A stretch of DNA of 11,382 nucleotides from CAZTXD01 sp964617995 (GTDB lineage: Bacteria > Actinomycetota > Acidimicrobiia > Spongiisociales > ZC4RG35). Below are positions 1-5,493 of the stretch, piece after piece. Below the pieces are notes generated by a model. That model worked only from the letters and a program-made list of their open reading frames with translations, was not told where the DNA came from and did no database searches. The stretch spans positions 1-11,382 of the forward strand of contig CAZTXD010000119.1 in NCBI GenBank assembly GCA_964617995.1. Direction: 5' to 3'. A program made the position numbers and the translations under genes. Each line of letters starts with the position of its first letter. The stretch's first letter is position 1.

Positions 1-24
1 GAATGCGCGCTATAGCGCGCATTC
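1..24. repeat. 24-bp perfect palindrome upstream of pyrE
   Basis: The first 24 bases equal their own reverse complement: arms GAATGCGCGCTA and TAGCGCGCATTC, with no spacer. The core is alternating GC around a central TATA. It ends 43 bp before the preferred pyrE start. A symmetric site of this size could be an operator or the stem of a terminator for a gene left of the window, but there is no T-run. It may extend beyond the window edge. The symmetry is seen directly; any function is inference. Confidence 0.6.
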
Positions 25-67
25 GATGCGCGAAAACGGGAGGGGGGTGTCGATAGCATGGCGGGTG

Positions 68-610
68 ATGACGCCTGCTCGCGCTTCTCTCCTCGACCAC
101 CTGCGGAGCCACTCGCTCCGCACCGACGGGCCGTTCACGCTGGCTTCGGGGCAGGTGGCCGACTGGTACATGGATGCCCGCCAGACCACCTTCTCGGGGG
201 AGGGGGCACGGCGGGTGGCGGCCGCCCTCCTCGAGGTGGTGGACCCCGAGGCGGAGGCGGTGGGCGGGATGACGATGGGCGCCGACCCCATCGCGGTTGC
301 AACTGCGGTCCTGTCCGACGGTCGCCTGGACGCCTTCTCGATCCGCAAAGCCGACAAGGACCACGGGACCGGGGGCCGCCTGGTCGGCCCGGTCGGGTCG
401 GGGACCGCCGTGACCGTGCTCGAGGACACGACCACCACCGGAACGGCATTCTTGGAGGCCGTCGACGTGGCTGCTGCTCAAGGGCTCCGCGTCGTCCAGA
501 CCGTCTCCCTGTTCGACCGGAGCGCCGGTACCGTTGAGAGCCTGATGGAGGCCCGATCCATCCCCTACGTGACCCTCGCCACGCCCTCCGACCTGGGAGT
601 GGCACCGTGA
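68..610 (+). CDS. pyrE: Orotate phosphoribosyltransferase (PyrE)
   Basis: PyrE joins orotate to PRPP to give orotidine 5'-monophosphate, the fifth step of de novo UMP synthesis, in the cytosol. From the ATG at 68 the product has 180 residues, the size I recall for mycobacterial PyrE. The PRPP-binding motif is clear at about residues 115-127 (VTVLEDTTTTGTA). The active-site loop IRKADKDHG (92-100) carries the conserved Lys and His residues, and YMDARQTTF (34-42) fits the substrate-binding region. The frame stays open to an ATG at 26, with GTG at 47 and 65. The G-rich GGGAGGGG at 38-45 is the only Shine-Dalgarno-like sequence and is rather far from 65/68, so the exact start is uncertain. The stop overlaps the next gene's GTG start (GTGA), which implies coupling. 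Confidence 0.93.
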   Translation: MTPARASLLDHLRSHSLRTDGPFTLASGQVADWYMDARQTTFSGEGARRVAAALLEVVDPEAEAVGGMTMGADPIAVATAVLSDGRLDAFSIRKADKDHGTGGRLVGPVGSGTAVTVLEDTTTTGTAFLEAVDVAAAQGLRVVQTVSLFDRSAGTVESLMEARSIPYVTLATPSDLGVAP

Positions 611-1221
611 CCGCCGAGGATACGGCCCCCGCCGAGACAGAGCAGGCGTCGTCGGTGATCGAGCCGCTCATCGTCCACCGTTCCACCCTCCGCACCTGGC
701 TGATCTCGCTGGCGGCGATACCGGCCGTGATCCTGGGGGTGGACGTGCTGTGGCGTCGCCGGATCGTCCAATGGGCCACGGACCTGATCTTCGATTCGGA
801 CCCTCAGACCCTCGAGACCCGAGACGAGATCTGGGCATGGGCTCTGCTCGTCGTCGGCGGGGCGGTGATCGTGTGGGGCCTCAAGGAGTTGTTCTTCCCC
901 AGCCCCCTCGTCCGCACCGACGACGACGGCGTCCACCTCAAGATGGGGGGGCCGTTGCGTCCCGCCACCATGCTCCCCTGGTCGTCGCTCTACGACGTCG
1001 ACGCCGGCACGCTGGAGGACGACGAGGAGGAGATGGAGGTCCTCATCGTCGAGGTGAAAGATCCCACCCTCCTCCCCGACAATCCCTGGGCCGGCAGGCG
1101 GGTCGAGCAACGGACCGTGGCCTTGTACACCGCCGAATGGGACACCACCGCCGACGAGGTCGCTCGAGCCATCGCCGAACAGGCGATCACCGTCGCCCGG
1201 GCCAGCCCTCCCCGCGAATGA
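607..1221 (+). CDS. Two-helix membrane protein, unknown function
   Basis: A 204-residue protein that I do not recognise as a named family. Two hydrophobic segments are visible, about residues 29-49 (WLISLAAIPAVILGVDVLW) and 76-97 (IWAWALLVVGGAVIVWGLKELFF region). They flank a short acidic stretch, followed by a soluble C-terminal half rich in beta-strand-like sequence and an acidic patch (LEDDEEEMEV, 136-145). The layout of helix pair plus beta-rich tail recalls bacterial PH-domain membrane proteins, but that is a guess from pattern only. The start is GTG at 607, sharing GTGA with the pyrE stop. The stop shares ATGA with the next gene. Both overlaps point to one transcript with translational coupling, not necessarily a shared pathway. 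Confidence 0.8.
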   Translation: MTAEDTAPAETEQASSVIEPLIVHRSTLRTWLISLAAIPAVILGVDVLWRRRIVQWATDLIFDSDPQTLETRDEIWAWALLVVGGAVIVWGLKELFFPSPLVRTDDDGVHLKMGGPLRPATMLPWSSLYDVDAGTLEDDEEEMEVLIVEVKDPTLLPDNPWAGRRVEQRTVALYTAEWDTTADEVARAIAEQAITVARASPPRE

Positions 1222-1979
1222 GCATCGGCGCCCACGTACCCACCGCCGACCCTCTCGCCGAGGCGAACGAACGCGGAGCCGACGTCGTCCAGATCTTCCT
1301 CTCCAACCCGCAGTCCTGGAAGAAGCCGATTCCCCGGGACGACGCCGGGACCTTGAGGAAGGCGCCGATTCCCGTGTACGTGCACGCCCCCTACCTGATC
1401 AACGTGTGCACCGACAACAACCGCGTGCGGATCCCCAGCCGGCGCATCCTCCAGGAGACGTGCGACGCCGCCGCTGAAGTCGGCGCGGCCGGTGTGGTGG
1501 TGCACGGCGGCCACGTCACCGGTGACGGTGACGTATCGGAGGGCTTCGACCGGTGGCGGAAGGCGCTGGACCAGGTCGACAGCGAGGTGCCGATCCTCAT
1601 CGAGAACACCGCCGGAGGCGACAAGGCCGTCGCCCGTCGGGTCGACGAGCTGCGCGGGCTGTGGGAGGAGATCGGCGAGTTCGGGGTGGGGTATGTGCTC
1701 GACACCTGCCACGCCTGGGCGGGGGGCGAGCCGATGGAAGAGCTCGTCGAGAGGACCAGGGAAGCCACCGGCCGGATCGACCTCGTGCACCTCAACGACT
1801 CCCGCGACCCCTTCGACTCCCGGCGGGACCGCCACACCAACGTCGGGGAAGGGGAGATACCCGAAGAGGACATGGCGACGGTGATCAACGCAGTGGACTG
1901 CCCGATCATCGTGGAGACTCCGGGCGGAGCCTCCGCCCAGGCGGACGACATCGCCTGGGCGCGAGACTCCCGCCGCTGA
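1218..1979 (+). CDS. nfo: Endonuclease IV-type AP endonuclease (AP2EC, Nfo-like)
   Basis: Endonuclease IV cuts DNA 5' to abasic sites in base excision repair, using three metal ions in a TIM barrel. The product has 253 residues, somewhat shorter than E. coli Nfo (285). All nine expected metal ligands can be placed: H56 (VHAPYLIN), H96 (VVVHGGH), E129 (LIENTAGG), D162 and H165 (VLDTCHAWAGG), H191 (VHLNDSRD), D204 and H206 (SRRDRHTNVGEG) and E233 (IVETPGG). The spacing and motif order match the family, so an active enzyme is likely. The ATG at 1218 overlaps the preceding stop as ATGA, and the sequence begins directly with the family's first strand (MSIGAHV). Any related xylose-isomerase-like barrel is less likely given the full ligand set. 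The symbol is by family resemblance. Confidence 0.9.
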   Translation: MSIGAHVPTADPLAEANERGADVVQIFLSNPQSWKKPIPRDDAGTLRKAPIPVYVHAPYLINVCTDNNRVRIPSRRILQETCDAAAEVGAAGVVVHGGHVTGDGDVSEGFDRWRKALDQVDSEVPILIENTAGGDKAVARRVDELRGLWEEIGEFGVGYVLDTCHAWAGGEPMEELVERTREATGRIDLVHLNDSRDPFDSRRDRHTNVGEGEIPEEDMATVINAVDCPIIVETPGGASAQADDIAWARDSRR

Positions 1980-2146
1980 CGTCATCGTCCTGTGCCGTCG
2001 GCGAGAGACGTCGGAGCGCTCGGTTAGACTGCATGGATCCGTTCCCGGACACGGGCGACCCGATGTGGCGGCCGAGGTCCGATCACGACGGTCAACCAGA
2101 CAGACGACATCCCCCAACCCCTGGTGGTGGGGAGAGAGGAGTCCAC
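1980..2146 (+). promoter_or_regulatory. panB leader region with candidate -10 and strong RBS
   Basis: This 167-bp gap separates the AP endonuclease from panB. TTAGACT at 2024-2030 could serve as a -10 element (TAGACT), but no convincing -35 lies 16-18 bp upstream, so the promoter call is weak. The purine-rich GGGGAGAGAGGAG just before 2142 is a strong ribosome binding site, well spaced to the panB ATG at 2147, and fixes that start. No gene was recognised in the gap. Confidence 0.35.
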
Positions 2147-3001
2147 ATGGGTGACAAGGTCACCGTCCCCGACGTGCGGTCGCAAAAGGGTGGGCCCAAG
2201 CTCACCATGGTCACCGCCTACGACTACCCCTCGGCCCGCGTCGCCTCCGAGGCCGGCGTGGACATCATCCTTGTGGGCGACTCCGTCGCCAACGTGATCC
2301 ACGGCATGGATGACACGCTCGGTGTCGACATCGACGTGATGGTGCTGCACGCCCGCGCCGTGAACCGGGCCCGGCCGGATCCGCTGGTCGTGGTCGATAT
2401 GCCGTGGCTCAGCTTTCACATCTCCCGCGAGGACACGTTGCGCAACGCCGGCCGGCTCGTCCGTGAGGGCGGCGCCGAGGCGGTCAAGATCGAGGGCGGC
2501 ACCAAGCGGGTGCCGATGGTCGAGGCGCTCATCGGAGCCGAGATACCCGTGCTCGGCCACCTGGGTCTCACCCCCCAGTCGGTTCATGCCATGGGCGGAT
2601 ACCGGGTGCAGGGACGCGAGCTGGAGACGGCACGGATGCTCATCCAGGAGGCGAAGGAGCTGGAGGCGGCCGGGATCTTCGCCCTGGTTCTCGAGGGCGT
2701 CCCCGACATCGTGGGCAAGCTGGTGACAGAGGCGGTGTCGGTGCCGACGATCGGAATCGGTGCGGGACCACACACAGACGGGCAGGTTCTCGTATACACC
2801 GACCTCCTGGGCCTGGGGTTCGGGGGTTATCCCAAGTTCGTGCGCCGCTACGAGAACTTCGCCGACAAGGCAGTGGCGGCGATATCGGCGTATGTCGACG
2901 ACGTGCGGTCGGGGTCGTTTCCCGGAGAAGAGGAGACCTATCACCTTCCCGAGGAGGTCGCCGCCGAACTGGAGGGACGCCCGTCGGCCGCCGGAGCCTG
3001 A
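2147..3001 (+). CDS. panB: 3-methyl-2-oxobutanoate hydroxymethyltransferase (PanB)
   Basis: PanB transfers a hydroxymethyl group from 5,10-methylene-tetrahydrofolate to alpha-ketoisovalerate to give ketopantoate, the first committed step of pantothenate and coenzyme A synthesis. The product has 284 residues, the usual length for this TIM-barrel family. Recognisable elements are TMVTAYDYPSA (20-30), the metal-binding ILVGDS with D45 and S46, VVVDMPW with D84, AVKIEGG with K114 and E116, the GHLGLTPQSVHAMGGYRVQG segment (137-156) and the catalytic Glu in LVLEGVP (E183). GIGAGPHTDGQVLVYTDLLGL closes the barrel. The start is set by the strong purine-rich RBS. No panC or panD is visible nearby. 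The last two codons lead into a TGA that overlaps a possible CTG start of the next gene. Confidence 0.97.
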   Translation: MGDKVTVPDVRSQKGGPKLTMVTAYDYPSARVASEAGVDIILVGDSVANVIHGMDDTLGVDIDVMVLHARAVNRARPDPLVVVDMPWLSFHISREDTLRNAGRLVREGGAEAVKIEGGTKRVPMVEALIGAEIPVLGHLGLTPQSVHAMGGYRVQGRELETARMLIQEAKELEAAGIFALVLEGVPDIVGKLVTEAVSVPTIGIGAGPHTDGQVLVYTDLLGLGFGGYPKFVRRYENFADKAVAAISAYVDDVRSGSFPGEEETYHLPEEVAAELEGRPSAAGA

Positions 3002-3024
3002 TCGCCTTCACCGTCCTGGCCGCG

Positions 3025-3486
3025 GTGGCCTGCGCGCCACCGACCCAGGACGGTGACGCGTCTGCGGCACCGGGAGCGGCGGCCACCCTGGGGTCGATAC
3101 CCGAAGGGGTCGCCACCGGGGATCTGGCCGACCCCGAGGTCCGTCGGGTGGTCCTCGATGGCACCCCGCTGCTGGTCGCCTGGGCAGACAGCCCCCAAGA
3201 GCGTTCCCGGGGGCTCATGGAGGTGAGAGACCTCGGCGACCTCGACGGGATGCTGTTCGAGTTCGAGCGCGAGAGGTCGGTGTCGTTCACGATGAGGAAC
3301 ACCCTCATCCCCCTCGACATCTACTTCTTCGGTGGCGACGGCCGTGAGGCGGGCAGGCTGGAGATGACGCCGTGTGAGGAGGAGCCGTGCCCCTCCTATG
3401 CGATCGACGATCCTGTCCGCTACGCCCTGGAGGTCCCCGCCGGCAGCGTCGAGGTGGGCCCGGGAGCGCGCCTGGAGCTTCCCTGA
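3025..3486 (+). CDS. DUF192 family lipoprotein (start uncertain)
   Basis: From the first ordinary start codon (GTG at 3025) the product has 153 residues. The DUF192 domain is clear: LLVAWADSPQERSRGLMEV, GMLFEFERERSVSFTMRNTLIPLDIYFF and SYAIDDPVRYALEVPAGSVEVG-PGARL, in the family order. Its biochemical role is not established. The sequence just upstream in the same frame reads GRRSLIAFTVLAAVACAPP. That is a typical charged-hydrophobic-Cys lipoprotein signal, with the Cys encoded at 3031-3033. GTG 3025 would discard most of it. The frame upstream has no ATG, GTG or TTG for at least 350 bp. A CTG at 2998 overlaps the panB stop as CTGA and would give MIAFTVLAAVAC, but that lacks the two Arg residues. 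I give the conservative start; the true N-terminus is probably upstream. Mature protein: a surface lipoprotein starting at that Cys (inference). Confidence 0.82.
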   Translation: MACAPPTQDGDASAAPGAAATLGSIPEGVATGDLADPEVRRVVLDGTPLLVAWADSPQERSRGLMEVRDLGDLDGMLFEFERERSVSFTMRNTLIPLDIYFFGGDGREAGRLEMTPCEEEPCPSYAIDDPVRYALEVPAGSVEVGPGARLELP

Positions 3487-3514
3487 CGGCTTTCGAGCCC
3501 GGCGGTGTGGTGGC

Positions 3515-3520
3515 TAGAAT
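3515..3520 (+). promoter_or_regulatory. Candidate -10 element (TAGAAT) for the rpsF operon
   Basis: TAGAAT differs from TATAAT at one position. A loose TTTCGA at 3491-3496 sits 18 bp upstream as a possible -35. Transcription starting near 3527 would include the whole S6:S18 leader motif before rpsF, which fits an autoregulated operon. No experimental support; the -35 match is poor. Confidence 0.45.
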
Positions 3521-3563
3521 CCATCCTCCGGCACCGGCCTCTCGCGCGGCCGTTGCTGTGAGA

Positions 3564-3608
3564 CCCCTGCTCCACCGTCGTCGGCGGACGTCGCCGAAGC
3601 GAGTGGGG
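3564..3608 (+). promoter_or_regulatory. S6:S18 complex-binding leader motif (ribosomal protein leader)
   Basis: The rpsF leader folds as described for the S6:S18 complex-binding motif: a lower stem, a bulge presenting CCG, then a hairpin. Here the lower stem is CCCC (3564-3567) with GGGG (3605-3608), plus CTC (3570-3572) with GAG (3601-3603). The 5' bulge CACCGTCG (3573-3580) carries CCG at 3575-3577. The hairpin pairs TCGGCG (3581-3586) with CGCCGA (3592-3597) around a five-base loop. The motif mimics the 16S rRNA site for S6 and S18, so excess S6:S18 would bind and repress the operon. Both partner genes lie downstream. Pairing is seen in the sequence; binding is inferred from the published motif. 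Confidence 0.72.
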
Positions 3609-3643
3609 CCGTCCGAACGGATGCCCACAGGAGGTGACCACCA

Positions 3644-3931
3644 ATGCGCGGTTATGAAGTCATGACGATCCACCGGCCCGAACTGGCCGAGGGGGACGTC
3701 CAGGCCAAGGTGAAGGAGGTCGAGACCTTCCTCACCAGCCGCGGTGCCAGCATCGCCGGCACCGACCTTTGGGGCAAGCGCCGCTTCGCCTACGAGATCA
3801 ACCACGTCAACGAGGGCTTCTACTCGGTCGTCAGCTTCGCGGCCGAAGCCGATGCCGTGGACGACCTGGACCGGGTCCTGACGCTGGCCGACGACGTGGT
3901 CCGCCACAAGATCGTCCGGACGGACGCCTGA
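3644..3931 (+). CDS. rpsF: 30S ribosomal protein S6
   Basis: S6 binds the 16S rRNA central domain as a heterodimer with S18 during 30S assembly. The 95-residue product has the family's length and core: RGYEVMTIHRPEL at the N-terminal strand, GASIAGTDLWGKRRFAYEINHVNEGFYSVVSF in the middle, and ADDVVRHKIVRTD at the end. The ATG at 3644 follows a near-consensus Shine-Dalgarno AGGAGGTGA (3629-3637), so the start is firm; a second ATG at residue 7 is too internal. It is the first gene of the rpsF-ssb-rpsR-rplI operon and carries the likely autoregulatory leader. There is no acidic C-terminal extension of the enterobacterial kind. Confidence 0.97.
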   Translation: MRGYEVMTIHRPELAEGDVQAKVKEVETFLTSRGASIAGTDLWGKRRFAYEINHVNEGFYSVVSFAAEADAVDDLDRVLTLADDVVRHKIVRTDA

Positions 3932-4003
3932 TGACCCACTGGATGTTGTCGTAGAACTCCGGCATAGTCGGAGCTGCGACCGTCCCGGGAAGGAGACAAC
4001 CAG

Positions 4004-4483
4004 ATGTCAAACAATGTGACCCTCGTCGGAAACCTCGTCGACGACCCCGAACTGCGCTTCACCCCCTCGGGGGTGGCCATGGCCAAGATCCGGATAGCCG
4101 TCAACCGGCGCTGGCGCGACCGTCAGAGCGGGGAATGGCAGGAAGACACCAGCTTCTTCAACGGGACCTGCTGGAGGGAGCAGGCCGAAGCGGTGGCCGA
4201 GTCGCTGCAGAAGGGTATGCGCGTGATCATCAGCGGCCGCCTGGAGCAGCGGTCGTGGGAGACCGAGCAGGGCGACCGCCGTTCGGTCGTGGAGGTCCAG
4301 ATCGACGAGATGGGTCCCAGCTTGCGGTGGGCGACCGCCTCGGTGAACAAGATGGCTCGCCAGGGTGGCGGCGACTACGGCGGCGACGGCGGAAGCGGAG
4401 GCGGAGGCGGAGGCGGAGAGCGCACCGTGCCGCCCGGCCCGGTGGCCCGCGACGACTACGGCCCCGATGAGGCGCCGTTCTGA
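4004..4483 (+). CDS. ssb: Single-stranded DNA-binding protein
   Basis: SSB coats single-stranded DNA in replication, recombination and repair and recruits partners through its C-terminal tip. The 159-residue protein has an OB-fold at about residues 3-110 (NNVTLVGNLVDDPELRFTPS, AVNRRW, TSFFNGTCWREQAE, IISGRLEQRSWE). A Gly-rich flexible linker (121-138) follows, then the acidic tail ending DEAPF, equivalent to the usual DDDIPF tip. AAGGAG at 3990-3995 provides the RBS, about 8 bases before the ATG. Its place between rpsF and rpsR is the classic bacterial arrangement, 72 bp after rpsF. No clear separate promoter was found in that gap. Confidence 0.97.
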   Translation: MSNNVTLVGNLVDDPELRFTPSGVAMAKIRIAVNRRWRDRQSGEWQEDTSFFNGTCWREQAEAVAESLQKGMRVIISGRLEQRSWETEQGDRRSVVEVQIDEMGPSLRWATASVNKMARQGGGDYGGDGGSGGGGGGGERTVPPGPVARDDYGPDEAPF

Positions 4484-4512
4484 ACCCGAGCCAATGAGGA
4501 GCGTTTCGAACG

Positions 4513-4785
4513 ATGGCTAGAAAGCAGACCCAAGACAGAGGACGCCGGCGTCGGGGTGGACCCGACATGCGGCGGATGAAAAAGAGAGTGTGTCAGTTCT
4601 GTAAAGAGCCGAACACGGTCATCGACTGGAAGGACGTGGCTCTGCTCCGCAAGTTCATGTCCGACCGGGCCAAGATCCGGTCGCGGCGGGTGACCGGCAA
4701 CTGTCCGGGACATCAGCGGGAGGTGGCCCAGGCGATCAAGAACGCCCGGGAGATGGCCCTGCTTCCCTACGTGGCGACGCGATGA
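4513..4785 (+). CDS. rpsR: 30S ribosomal protein S18 (zinc-binding C+ form)
   Basis: S18 partners S6 on the 30S platform. The 90-residue product has an Arg-rich N-terminal tail followed by the S18 core (CQFCKEPNTVIDWKDVALLRKFMSDRAKIRSRRVTGNC). It keeps a C-x2-C plus C-x2-H set: C27, C30, C64 and H67 (CPGH). This marks the zinc-binding version; many bacteria, including mycobacteria, also carry a zinc-free paralogue, which is not in this window. The ATG at 4513 follows GAGGAG at 4496-4501 with a longish spacer of about 11 bases. The stop overlaps the rplI start as ATGA. A zinc-responsive paralogue elsewhere in the genome is possible but not shown here. Confidence 0.96.
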   Translation: MARKQTQDRGRRRRGGPDMRRMKKRVCQFCKEPNTVIDWKDVALLRKFMSDRAKIRSRRVTGNCPGHQREVAQAIKNAREMALLPYVATR

Positions 4786-5228
4786 AGCTGATACTCACCT
4801 CCAATGTGCCCACACTCGGGGAGAAGGGCGACGTCGTCGACGTGGCCGACGGCTACGCCCGCAACTTCCTCCTTCCCAGGCAGAAGGCGATCAAGGCCAC
4901 CGAAGGTGCGATCCGGACCGCCGAGGAGCTGCGCCGCGCCCGGGAGGAGGCCCAACGTCAGGCCAGGGAGGAGGCCGAGCGGGTCGCCACCCAGCTCGTC
5001 GGCACCCGGGTGGTGTTAGCCGCCCAGGCCGGAGACGAGGGCAAGCTGTACGGGTCGATCGGCGTAACCGACGTCGTCGAAGGCATCCGCAAATTCACCG
5101 GCGTCGAGGTCGACCGCAAGGCAGTACTGCTGGCCGATCCGATCAGGGCGATCGGTCTCCACGAGGTCCAGATCCACCTCCACGATGACGTGGAGTTTCC
5201 CATCACCCTGGACGTGATCCCGGCCTGA
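4782..5228 (+). CDS. rplI: 50S ribosomal protein L9
   Basis: L9 binds 23S rRNA near the L1 stalk and influences reading-frame maintenance. The 148-residue product matches the family length. The N-terminal rRNA-binding domain is MKLILTSNVPTLGEKGDVVDVADGYARNFLLPRQKA, a long connecting helix runs at about residues 42-75 (charged, Arg/Glu-rich), and the C-terminal domain holds GKLYGSIGVTDV (88-99) and GLHEVQIHLHDDVEF. The ATG overlaps the rpsR stop (ATGA), indicating coupled translation. It is the last gene of the ribosomal cluster before the 265-bp gap ahead of dnaB. Confidence 0.97.
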   Translation: MKLILTSNVPTLGEKGDVVDVADGYARNFLLPRQKAIKATEGAIRTAEELRRAREEAQRQAREEAERVATQLVGTRVVLAAQAGDEGKLYGSIGVTDVVEGIRKFTGVEVDRKAVLLADPIRAIGLHEVQIHLHDDVEFPITLDVIPA

Positions 5229-5241
5229 GCGACTCACCAAT

Positions 5242-5386
5242 GACCCATGGGTCCTAGCCCCCGGCATACGGGGTCCACAGCCCAGGGTTCCGATAGCGAC
5301 GAGACGGGCCGAAGGCGCGTGGGTCTTCCGACCCGTTCTCGGCAGGAAACCCACAGAATGGTTTTCCCGACCCCCGACCCGTGGGT
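5242..5386. repeat. Repeated ACCCrTGGGT palindromes upstream of dnaB
   Basis: The gap between rplI and dnaB holds GACCCATGGGTC (5242-5253, a perfect 12-bp palindrome) and ACCCGTGGGT (5377-5386). Between them are half-sites GTGGGT (5319-5324, within a GGGTC-TTCC-GACCC hairpin at 5321-5334) and ACCCAC (5349-5354). The right-hand copy abuts TTAGCT (5386-5391), a possible -10. The pattern resembles operator sites for one regulator, but the background is GC-rich and the half-sites are short. The hairpin CCCCG-GCATA-CGGGG (5259-5273) also lies here and may help terminate the rplI transcript. Confidence 0.4.
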
Positions 5387-5405
5387 TAGCTTGTCTTCAC
5401 TTCCC

Positions 5406-5432
5406 CGTCGCCATCCCGCATGGCGGCGTTTT
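5406..5432 (+). terminator. Intrinsic terminator between rplI and dnaB
   Basis: CGTCGCCAT (5406-5414) pairs with ATGGCGGCG (5420-5428), nine pairs including one G-T wobble, around a CCCGC loop and followed by TTTT (5429-5432). This is the best intrinsic terminator in the window. It could end the rpsF-rplI transcript. It also lies only about 60 bp before dnaB, so any dnaB promoter upstream of it would be attenuated. Confidence 0.6.
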
Positions 5433-5435
5433 CGC

Positions 5436-5460
5436 GTCACCCGGACGTGTCACACCCGGA
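5436..5460. repeat. Tandem near-direct repeat GTCAC(A)CCCGGA before dnaB
   Basis: GTCACCCGGA (5436-5445) is followed by GTCACACCCGGA (5449-5460), the same sequence with a two-base insertion, at a 13-base offset. It lies between the terminator and a weak -10-like TAGAAC (5464-5469). Two copies roughly one helical turn apart could be a regulator site for dnaB. No match to a known regulator is claimed. Confidence 0.35.
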
Positions 5461-5493
5461 GAGTAGAACGACGAGACAAATGGAAGTCCAGCA

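Noticed and set aside
990..2117. A 375-codon - strand frame over the membrane protein and AP endonuclease genes
   Set aside because: No RBS or recognisable motif, low-complexity His/Val/Gly-rich composition, and the + strand genes are well supported.
1553..3001. A 482-codon frame joining the AP endonuclease region to panB
   Set aside because: The panB frame is simply open upstream; the extra N-terminal part is Arg/Gly-rich shadow sequence out of frame with the AP endonuclease, and panB has a strong RBS at its own ATG.
3940..3968. Separate promoter for ssb (TTGTCG and CATAGT)
   Set aside because: The two elements are only 11 bases apart, too close for a normal sigma-70-type promoter; read-through from rpsF is more likely.
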